The position numbers and the translations under genes were made by a program. The notes beneath the pieces were generated by a model. That model saw only the letters and a list, made by a program, of their open reading frames with translations. It was not told the DNA's origin and did no database searches. A stretch of 64,000 nucleotides of DNA from Costus lasius (taxonomy: Eukaryota; Streptophyta; Magnoliopsida; Zingiberales; Costaceae): the NCBI GenBank assembly GCA_027563935.2, contig CM050447.1, positions 12,616,501 to 12,680,500 of the forward strand, given 5' to 3'. This document shows positions 1 through 20,200 of this stretch, piece after piece. The stretch's first letter is position 1, and each line of letters starts with the position of its first letter.

Positions 1-225
1 TCTGTTTACCTAACACAAAATTAGGTAAGTTTAGATCAAATATAATTATATTTAGATCATAGTCCATTTCACCAAGACAACACGAGAGAAAGGAGGATAA
101 CTTTATATAGCATGAAATTCTTTTGCATTTTTACAGATCATTGATAACATCAAACACAATTCACTCATTCTCTTCAGTCTTTCCAGTTTTTTTGACCAAC
201 CACAATGTTCAAGATAACATGCAGT

Positions 226-9110
<8,885 letters not shown>

Positions 9111-11297
9111 GGCACTAAACCTTTCTTCACAAGCTCATCACTTCCTCTTTCTTCTCATATAGCAAGACTTCTTGAACTACGGTCCGCGAAACTCCAGTCT
9201 CCAGTGGGACTCCACATCATGAATCCTAAGTATCCGATTTGAGTTTTGACGGGCACAAGTCTAGTACGAAACTGTGAGTTCGAAAGAGCAATCTTTACAC
9301 CTCAAATCCACCGCATCGAACTATCGAAGTACGTCAAAGTAAAGGGGAGAACCACGGAACCCCCGAAAGAATGGCATCCAAAGCGGGTGGGGAAGTGATC
9401 AATCGACTGAAAATACCTAGAAGTTCCGAACTTTAGATGCACCAAACGTCAAATGCAACGAAGGAAACGGAATGAAGGTGCATACCCGATCGGTGAGGGC
9501 ATTGGACAATGTCTTAGATCGACCGATCCCCGAAGATAACATCTTTTTAATGGCGCAATTCTCTCTTTAATGGCGAAAACCCTCGGAGAGGATTTCACAC
9601 GCGGACACAGGCGAAGTGTAAACAACGGAAAGCAAAGCATTCGAAGTCCCACCCACCTGCTTTTAAGCCGAGCCCCATCCTCCTCGTTGACCTTGAGGCA
9701 CTAGTCAAAAATGCTTTGGTAGTGCCGTCATAAGGATAACACAGAATCGAGCAGCGGCATGCCGGCATAGTCAAGGAATCAAAAAATTCAAATTCAGAGC
9801 TTCATGTATCATCTGCGCAATTCCATTTGGCATGGTATCAGGAATGAACTATCATCTCCGTTTCTCTAAAAATATAAAAGGATTGCAGGTGGTGTTTGAC
9901 TTTTCTAATTTGTATAACTAAAAATAATTTCGCTGGAATTATGTAGAATATAATTTATTGTGCAACTAATCTCCCTAATTTAGCATGCGTACTATCGTAT
10001 CAAATCTTCCCTTATGAAATATTATCCCGCCAACACGGATTGGTTGCAGGGCACTACCTTGTGATGAATGCCTATTAGTAAATTGGGAAAAACATGCCGT
10101 AGTTAGCGTTGAACTCATATTGCTAATACTTAATCTCCTTTGACTTCCAAAAGTCAAATATTGGACTACGGAAAGCCACGGCAGCGTCAAACAACCCCAG
10201 AGCTAAAGCTATGGGATTAGTGGCTGTCGAGTATCTTTGACTTTGCAAATTACCTTAAACAACAATTGATGAATTTTGGATACCGTGGAATCATAGTCAC
10301 GAAAAAATAATTATATCCCCAATTAAGTATTGAAGCAACTTCAACTGCGAATCAATCTATGTTTGTTTATCCAGCTGAAAACTTAAGAACAGTTGCCTAA
10401 AACTACTCAAAAAAAGCGAAATCAAACATTCAAATATTCAAAGGATGGCGTCAGATCTGCACATGCAGCGTATGGAATGAGAGTTATCAAATATAATGAA
10501 ATGTATCTTAAGTTATACAAAAACCAGAGGTCAAGTCATTTACAATATAATAATACATACAATAAACTTTTATATAACTAATGTAATATGATATGATATT
10601 AAATAATATATATTGTACTTCTGATGCACAATAAATATTAGAGATTATTTGATATATACTCTACAGTTGTATTTACTAGGCATATTTATCCTTGTATTGT
10701 CATATATTAAATAAGTTATATACATGTCATTATTGAATCTCCTTGCTTATAAATGGCATAGTTTAGTTTAAATGTTTTCAATATAATTACTAAATGTACT
10801 TGATTAGGTTATCTTGTACTAGTGGATTATGTAGACATGACTTGTTAATAATTACAATCTAAATTGCATCCCATAGAGAAGCAAAGAATGAGGATTTCTA
10901 GTGTGGACAGTCTGCCGGGTTCTTTAATCTGAGTGATTGTGATGTAGAATTTATTAACATAGAATACAGATGAGATTTGCAAGTAACTTGATTTTACCAT
11001 AAATTCATTTTGTTTTCTCAGGGTAACTATTCGTTCTTAGGAATTCTAGTAAACCGTGCTCATGTTGTACATTCAACCACTGAAGTGACGAGTGATTACA
11101 AAGCATGAAAACCGGAGTCGAGAACATTAATGTTCGATATGGAATTTGTACATTCAACCATATTATCAATGTTACTCAGAGTAAGCATGTACATAATATC
11201 TGGAAGAGTTCAAATCATCTTGAATCGGCCCAAGGAGCATTGAATATTTTAGCACTAAACAAAACTCCTGAATCAGATGGGCAGTAGCCTGATAATG
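9111..11297. other. intergenic: PSI upstream region and RRP45 downstream region
   Basis: No gene recognised. The 9111-9700 part is GC-moderate and should contain the PSI 5' leader and promoter. A possible leader intron is suggested by a donor-like GTATGC on - near 9485 and an acceptor-like TTTTCAG near 9410, but this is weak. From 9800 to 11290 the DNA is AT-rich with only short open frames and should include the RRP45 3' end. Confidence 0.5.
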
Positions 11298-14200
11298 TTA
11301 ATAGAAGTGGCTATCATTAATGGAAATACTTTTAGTATTACTGCTGTACTTTCTATTCTTTAATTTCACTGCATCTTTCAAAGTCTTCGGGATTTTCTTC
11401 TGTTGGTTCGATGGAGTTACAACTCTTTTAGATGTGGAAGCAATTGTTTGCTCAAAATCGTATGCAGCTTTGATTTGGTTTTCTTCAGCCACTTTGTGTT
11501 GCTGAACGCTGGTTGAAGGACCTGCGTATTCCATTCATATTTATCAGTTACAAGAAGCAGAACAGCAGAAGAAAGTCCGTCACGATACCATTATCTCAGA
11601 TGAAAATCCCGGTAATCTTGTTACAAGTGTCACAGCATAAACACGGAGAAGGCAAAATTATGCACCTTTCATATCATCTACTTTGTTCCCATTCTTTTTT
11701 TAAAAAAAAAACCTTTAAAAGTCACAAAGGATACGACATTTAATTAATAATATATGAAGTTGATTTCGATGCCATCGCTTGTCAATGGATGTATAAAGCA
11801 AACAACAAATTCAAAAAGGGATACTAACAAAGAGCCGTTTTGCTCTTAAGAATGTAGTCTTAATGACATATCAAGAATTAATGTATCATAGAAAGAAATA
11901 TTGTGGCAGTAATGATCTTTTCTAAACAATAACCAAACTAATTAATTAAATGAAATAGGCAGCTCGGTAACAAATATAATTTTTAACTAGTGGTCGACTG
12001 GCATTTGGATTCCTAATCTCTTATAACTCATGCGCCACAGATAGAGAAGAGCTCACTGTGCAAGAGATGGGGAAGCGAGAAAATGGATGTCGTAACTTGC
12101 TGGCATTTGGATTCCTAATCTCTCATAACTCATGCGCCACAGATAGAGAAGAGCTCACTGTGCAAGAGATGGGGAAGCGAGAAAATGGATGTTGTTAACT
12201 TGCTGGCATATGGATTCCTAATCTCTTATAACTCACGCGCCACATATAGAGAAGAGCTCACTGTGCAAGAGATGGGGAAGCGAGAAAATGGATGTTGTAA
12301 CTTGCATTTGACACCATGGAATGGAAAAAATGAAGATTTTTCTCAAAATCATGAGTGGTCGATGGAAGTTGCGTATATATAGCTTTAAAAGACAGGTGCC
12401 AATTGTTAGGATTCAAGGATGAATCCTCCCTCAAGCCGCCCAAGGCGACGAGTTTATCTCTCGAAAGAGCCAAAATACAAAAGTAAACCCTCTCTACCCT
12501 TTCCTTCCCTCACTCCCCTTACAAATACCCCTTCCCTTTTCCACTGGGCCTGGGCTTAGGCCTAGTCCGTAACAAATGTCTCCCCCTTCAAAAAAGTCTT
12601 GTCCTCAAGACTTGTGATCTTGCGTCTGTCCTTCGTCATCAAATATGTATCCCTCCTTTGCTCTTCTATCCTCAGCAATGTCCTAGTCCTCGTCCTCGGC
12701 TAAGATCATGAGACTCAAGTTCTTGTTGGCGCAACGATGCATCAGGTGGTAGGGTTGATCGCACCTGAAACATAAACCTTTTTCTTGTCTGATCTTGAAA
12801 TCTTGGTAAGAAAGGTATCTACCTCTTCAGTGCTTATTGGGTGCTTGACTTCCCTCTGAACTTTTACGGCTGATATCCTCACTAATTGGTGGTTGAGGTC
12901 GGCTATCCACAACGACACTGGCCTTGGGTGATGCAGTGCTCCCCGACTTATTTTCCACACTGATTCTAGCTCCTCCTGAATTATGCCACTCTGTTCTTGT
13001 GGCTGTCGATTGCGCAAAGATGCCAGACGTATGCGATGTCATACCAGTTCTCCCTCCTGTTGTTACTTTGGTGGCCCGATTAGTACTTTCCTTGCCCGTT
13101 AGAACTCCTTCAAAATTTCTTGCTAGTTATATCGCCTTTCTCACTGTTAGGGGGTTAAAAGTGCGCACCCACCTCCTAATCTCCTCTTGCAAGCCACTGA
13201 GAAAGTAGCCCAAATACTGTGATGGAGGCAGTCGGGGGAGCCTAGCCACCAATCCCTCAAAAGTTTTCACAAATTCATCTACTGATTTACTGCCTTATTC
13301 CAAGGATGCCAACATCTCATAAGGATTTGCTGCACTGCTCTCGCCGAACCGTTCCATCAACTCATCCTTCAAGGCTTTCCATGTAATGTCCGGTTCCATT
13401 TTTCGAATCCAACTGAACCAATGCACTGCAGCTCCCTCCATGCTCACAAAAGCCCAAGGGATGCGCTGTGCGTTGGGGATCCCTTGCACATTGAAATATT
13501 GCACAGCTCTCAAGATCCAACCAAGAGGGTCCATTCCATTGAAAGTTGGTAATTCCACTTTGCGACACATCAACCGCCGCTCCTCATTGTTAGGTATGCC
13601 CCAGTCCTCAAATGTCATCGCCCCTTGGCCCTCTTCCGGCCTCCTCATAGTCGCTTCCCTCTGGTTATTCCACCTGGCCCTTCTAGTCCCCGCTGTCGGC
13701 TCCCATCATGGTCGTGAACCGCCCTCCTCCGGTACTAGAATGAGCTCATCCCGCCAATCACCCGTTTGAACTGGAATTAGAGTGGATCTCCTGTGCTCAC
13801 GCAGTGGGGGAGGCAAGGGAACGTCAGTCTCTTCAGCCATTTTCCCCTTCATGAACATAGCAAACATCTCCTTCAAATCTTTCATATCTTCCCTTATCTG
13901 TCTTCGATCCTCCTCCGCCTCTCGCAGCCTCTTTTCATTAGAAGCCGCCTCCGCCCGACACTTCTCCTCCCTAGCCAAAAGCTCGGCCATAGATTTCTCC
14001 AATGCTTCAAACCGGGCGTCAGACCGTGTCGAAGCCATTCTCCCCACACAAGTGTCTACTTCCCGTTGGTCACGGAAGCCACCTCCAGCCGCCAATGTGA
14101 TGCAGGCTCTGTTCAGTCCGTCCCTCGTCCAACCCAGCCACAGCTCGGCGTGAAAGGGTCGCCGGCCGTGTTCCCTTCCGCTAAGGGATTCTCCACCGAA

Positions 14201-17200
14201 GCAGTGGCTCCACTAATGACGTCGCACTGAAGGGGTTGTCGCCCGCGCAGTGTGGTCATCGCACGCTACCCGTTCCGCCGAAAGCGTCTCTTGTCGCACG
14301 CACAATGCTGGAAGACGTCTACTTCCGCTCCGCCACAACGCTTGAAGGACTACACGCGTGCTTCCAGGATCCTTCGCTCAATGAACGAGAGCGAGCTCCA
14401 GTAGCCATCAAAGACCTTCAAAGCGAGCTCGGGCAGCCGTCAAAGACCTTCCGCCGCCGCAGTTATTCCGCCGCAGACGTCCTGCCATCAGAGTTGACAG
14501 TTCTCCCTGTCGCCGATGCCTGGAAGGCTCCACTCTCGCGTTGCGGCGTTGGAGAAGACCTACACTCATCGCCTCTGCACAGTCGACGATTTCGCACGCA
14601 CGCGAGGTGTTCCGCACATGAATCGTCTGCCTCCTATAGTCGCCCCCGAAGGTCCGCTTCAGATGCTCCCGGAATTGTCTTTCGCCGCTCGTTGCCTTTT
14701 GATGAAGCGGCAGCCTCCGCTACGCGACCGCTACGGGTCGCGTCGACGTCTCCGACCCTGTTAGGATTCCAATCGCAGGAATCCAGTCGCCGACTCCCGA
14801 CGTCTTCCCCCAAGCCTCAGATGCAGTTGAATGAAGCCCCTTCTCGCTTGAAGCAGGCTCCCGCCGTCGCCCCAGTGGAATCCGGCAGGTCGGACCACTG
14901 TTAGGATTCAAGGATGAATCCTCCCTCAAGCCGCCCAAGGCAACGAGTTTATCTCTCGAAAGAGCCAAAACACAAAAGTAAACCCTCCCTACTCTTTCCT
15001 TCCCTCACTCCCCTTACAAATACCCCTTTCCCTTTTCCCCTGGGCCTGGGCTAGCAACACCAATCTTCTCCAATTCCACTCATGCATGGAGAGAATGAAA
15101 GTCATCGAACTAAACCCCCATTTCTTCCATAATTATTCATACTGAGGGTAGTAATTCTTCTGCAAAATTTAAGTTGAAACCATCCAACCAGTTCATCTTA
15201 ATTCCGATACGTTCCTATCCGAACCATGCCATCACAATCAACAGGGTCGATGTGATGATTGTTGGATGGTTCGTATTAAAAATCCAAAACAACTGGTAGC
15301 TTCCCCTAACAGTAGAGTCCAGACTACGGATAATAGATTTTCAATCTGCACTTTTCATATAGAATCATACAGAAGAGCATGAGAAGACCCAATTTGACTA
15401 TCTGTACGGAAGATATACGACTCGAATTGTCATGTAAAAAAAAACTAAATTTGGTCATAAAATTATTCAAGCCGAAGTGTTTAACAACAAATTCAGTAGT
15501 TGTCACTAATTTATAACCTGAGAAACATACAATAAAAAATGCGCAATAGTTTTTATATAATCGCATCTTAACCTCTATAATGGACTAATATGCTTCACAA
15601 ACTCCTGAATGCTTTCAGAATTTTTTCATCTGTTCATTTTTATTGAAGAATCAATTTACCATTTTGACTGAAATGCATAATAATTTTCAAAACTTGTTAA
15701 GCTGAAATTTGACCAGTCTCATAACTATTGATTCAGATAGTATAGATTTCAATTTCTCAAACAGCTGCTCTTCAGATAATGTGGAAGTCAAAATTCTCAC
15801 AAACTACACTAGAACAGAAGAACTGAATAAAACACAATACGCAATACAGATGTTCAATTGAAGAAGGTCTAATTTTGTATCCGAAAATGGCATAGTCCTT
15901 GACTATAATATAATTGATCTATGGTGCAAATGTCTCTGGTGATTTGAACTGTGAACAATATTCAAACGTATATAGATAAAATGTACTGCAACTTTTATAA
16001 TAATGGGAAAAAATAGAAGTAGATAAATTCAACTGGGAACGAGCATACAAATAATTTCAAGCAGGAGAAATAAAAAAGATGCAGAAGGCAAGCATTCTGG
16101 ATAACACCAAGTAATACCAGATAAAATCAACGAGCTTCTAGTCAAACGAGAAGAAACACCCCGTGAGTATGGGTCCCTACATGTGGAATAAATCATAATC
16201 ATGAATTCAACTAAAATAGTGTTCAAAGCTCAATATTAGAGTAAAGAACTAATTTAACAAGGAAAATCATCTACATAGAAAAATTACCAATTTGAAGGGC
16301 CACGGATAGGCACATCTGTGTATCTGCGACAGCTATTTCTCTTATGCTCCTTTTGAGTTAAACTAGCGTCAACTGGCAATGCATCAACTTCCTTAGAGCT
16401 TCTCTCTGTCTCACCTAATGGCATAGTTGCTAGTTGACCTGCTAAGTTTTCAATTTGTTTCTCCTTCATGATACCGACATCATGGTTACCTTGGCTTTCC
16501 ACTTCTATTGGATAATGCTTTACCTTCTGGAATGATTTCTCAGTTTTGTTTGCTTCTACCTGATAATCCAGTAAGTATTTTTTTATTAGATGGTCAGAGA
16601 ATCAGCTTACATAGAATAAGAAGAAAAATATCCCTTTTGTTCCAAAGAAAATTACTATATTCAATGTATTGCATTAAAATAACATATAGTCCAAATCGTC
16701 CTTTAAGTTATCATGGATTTTTATAATCAACTCCTACAATAGATTAGGCGCGAGAATGATAGAAGAACCTTATGTTCCATTATTTGCGAGTAGTCAGTTC
16801 AAAGAAAAAGCTTGCTATATTTGCTGCATAGTAATTTTACACGGTAGGAAAATGACATAGGCTATATGTTTTTGAAGTTACGTTAAGTTTTATGCTTCTA
16901 GCATATTTGAAAACATTATATTCTTGCACTTACGTGCAAGAGGCATATTATAGACATTCTGGTGACATATTTTATTAAAGCTAGTATTTGCCTTTTGTTA
17001 ATCAATAATTTGATAGATTCGGAGACAGTTTTCTCCCCTCAAAGTGTACCATAACATGAAAGTTGCATCCCAACAAATTATGAATCAAAAAGAAAAAAAA
17101 TAAATGAGTCACATTAGAAAGTAAATATTAAATGGACAAAATAGATCGCTCTACAATGGGCAGTTGAATGGGAACAAGTGATTCAATTATTACTCTAGAG

Positions 17201-20200
17201 ATGAGATTATGCATCATCTATCACTGCATATAAGAGAAAGAAGGTAACACACAAGTACCTAGTGCATATCCATGCACACACAATAAAGAGTCTATGTAAT
17301 GTACGGCACTATGTTGTTTGCTTGTGCTATATAAGAAAAGAAGCATGCAAGAAGATAAGTGTTGGTTATTTATTCATGTGCAATTTGCATTAGGGTATAT
17401 GCAGTGATAAGTGTTGTATTTAAATTCGTGCTACAAGAGAGACACGCAAGTAGCAAAGTGTTAACGTGTTTACACATATATAATTTGCGTCAATTGTGTC
17501 AGAATGATCCAACACTATCATACTACTAAAACTCAAAAGGTCAAAGTCGTTGATATCAAACATAGATACATCCTCTTGAAAGATACACGTCTCCTAGCCT
17601 ATCAAGGTGTGTAGAAGAGGGCCGTGAAGCTAGGTGGCTCAACACCATGAGAAATCCATCAAATCAAGCAATGCATAGAGAAGTATGTCAATGTGATCAA
17701 ACAACCCGTTCCCTTCTCATGTCAAATTCCCAAGTCAAACCCGTAATAATACTCACTAATGTCATCACCAAACCCCAAATTTTGGACAAAGGCAACAAAC
17801 ATGCAAAAGCTATGACAATAGGCACTAAGATGATTCCTTGAGGATTGCATGGCAAAGACCATTCCGTATGAAGATGGTGATAGAGAAGAGTCTCACTATT
17901 TGGTGCTGCATACTAGATGTGTGCTTGTCATGCTCAAATCCCAATTAGATAAGGGCAACATAGAGGTAGAACATGGATACACAATCAGTGTGGAAAACAA
18001 ACTAGATCAAGCGCAGAAGTCCTTCACAAAAGAAAGATGAACTTGTAAAACAGTGCAAAGCCAAAGTTGAGCCTTTCAAAGATCCAAATGATTGTGACAC
18101 CAGCTCATGCAAAGGCAGCAGTGAAGAGGAAGGAGATCCAAGACTTGCATAATCCTAAGGTTGTGGATTATCGAAAGGTTTCCTCGATAAACACCAAGTG
18201 CATGCTATTCAACATCCTTCACAAGGACATAGAAGCAAGAGATTGTGCAACCAACTCCATCATGAAGAGCCTTAAGGACGGATATATACTCCTAGCGAGT
18301 GCATTTGAGTACCTGTGACAACTTTGTGCCATTCTCTCCCTCCCAAGTAAGAGTGAAGTCGCCAACAAGGCAATAAAAGAGAATAACAAATTGAATGTGG
18401 AAGATTCGTTTGTGGTTCTTGTGGAGGTGATATGCCACTAGATTGACCGAAGAGATGTAGAGTGGAAGCCGATGAGGCTAGACATTATAACTTAGAATAG
18501 GAGCCAATGGCAATGCACATGAGGAGGTACGGGTTACAAATGTGACCTACTTGTCAAGATTCTCAAAACCGGTCCGACGGTTCATACCGGTCCGACGGTT
18601 CATACCGGTCCGTTGAACCAATGGAATGAGAGCAGCGAGTGGAGAAAGTAGGAGAAGGAGGAGAAGAAAGGAGAAGAGAAGAGGATGGAGAGGAAGAGGA
18701 AAAGGAAAGAAAAGAAGAGGAGCAGCGGCGAAGGACGCAAGCGAGTGACAGTGGCTCTTCCTCCTCTTCTTCCTCTTTCTTTTCTTCATTTCTTTTTTCT
18801 TCCTCCCGCTACTCTGCCCATCCGTTTGGTTCCACCGGAATCTCATCCGATTCCATCGGTATATACTAGTCCGACCGGCTACTGTTAACCGGTCAGACCA
18901 GTTTTGAGAACCTTGCTTCTTGCTGCTGGCATGCTTAGGAGTGCCATGGAGAACATAGTTGTGGCTAGAGTTTGGTGAGGATAGAATGAGAGGAGGACTA
19001 AGGTTCGGAGGAACTCACTCAAAAACCAAGTTGGCAAGAAAGGAATGATTCAATTATTGTTTGTGTTAGAAATGTGTTGTGAATTCCTTGAACCCATAAT
19101 ACTAATATTAACTAATTTGAGGCTAAATCCCATTATATTAGTACAATTAGCTAAATATACACTATTTCAAATCAAGATTTTCAATCTCCGTCATTACCGG
19201 TGTACCGACATTTATTTAGCTTGGTACAATTTGATACATACCGACACAAATACCTATCAATACTTTCCTAACCTATATAATCCTACTCTGCTCGTACACA
19301 GAGTTGTAAAAACTAGATGATACAATAGTTTAGTCAAACAAGCATACATGCTGGCTAATACAGCAAAAGGAAGAATGCGTAGTACAATAATTTCATAGAC
19401 GATCAAGATTAATGGTGGAATCAAAAGTAACCTAAATATTCTACTACTTTTGTTAACAACAGATGTCATACACAGAGAATCATATTACAAGGAAAATATG
19501 TTTTTACGGAACAAGTAAATGCAAAAGAGGGAATGTTGTCAAACTCACAGCATTTATTATTCTATTAGTGATGTCAGAGGCTTTCTGAGAGGCAATATGT
19601 AAACACTGCATTATTGCACTTGACATGACACCCACTCCAGCTTTCTGAATAGAACAAACATCACCATTCGAGTTCATTGTAATAGTCATCCTTCCAGCCA
19701 TCACCATCTCTTCCTTGTATGTTGGATCAATCACCTATATAAGATTACAGTCAGATTATTTGACATTATTATCAAAAAAATTAGATAAATTATTTTGAAA
19801 AAGTAAACTTATAAGTTAATTTTGAACATACTCTTCATCATACCGTGATGTTACCCTCACCAAAAACAGCAAATGTTACTGCAATGGGAAGATGATGAAT
19901 TATCAGAGGCAATGGTTCCCTAACCTGAAGAAATTACGATAAGAAAATGGGGAATTGTTTCTCTTCTCTCCAATATAAGCATTATGGCTCACAGTTTAGC
20001 CAGTAAAATAACATGAGTGAGGAAGCATTACACAGAATAAAGAATATACAGCCTAGGGTAGCTAACTTGGACATAGCAAACTCTTTGGATTTTACATTGA
20101 AGTGATGAGATTTGAGCCAACCTCAGGATCATGCAAGATAACCTCCTGAGTATCATCATCCAATGTGCATTCAGGCCTTTGAAATGTCATAAGGGCAGCC

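Larger units (their letters stand above)
12404..15059 (-). mobile_element. gag-only non-autonomous LTR retrotransposon (TR-GAG type), copy 2
   Basis: LTRs at 12404-12574 and 14899-15059; the second has an internal deletion near its right end. The left LTR runs TGTTAGGATTC to GTCCGTAACA. A perfect 5-bp target-site duplication CCAAT lies at 12399-12403 and 15060-15064. A purine tract (GAAGGGGGAGAC on -) and CTTGAGGACAAG sit next to the downstream LTR, as in copy 1. The interior encodes Gag only. It sits in sense orientation within RRP45 intron 8. The position after the 5' LTR reads TGGTCCGACCTG on -, resembling TGATCCAACCTG of copy 1, so both copies share a primer-site-like motif. Confidence 0.9.

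Noticed and set aside
14236..14904. 222-codon open frame on + with Ser/Arg/Pro-rich sequence
   Set aside because: It lies antisense in the GC-rich leader of a gag-only retroelement, has no recognisable domain, and GC-rich DNA easily gives long open frames.
17647..18318. Three short open frames in a row that might be a small gene
   Set aside because: Different frames, no splice pattern joining them sensibly, no recognised domain, and located in an intron near a repeat remnant.
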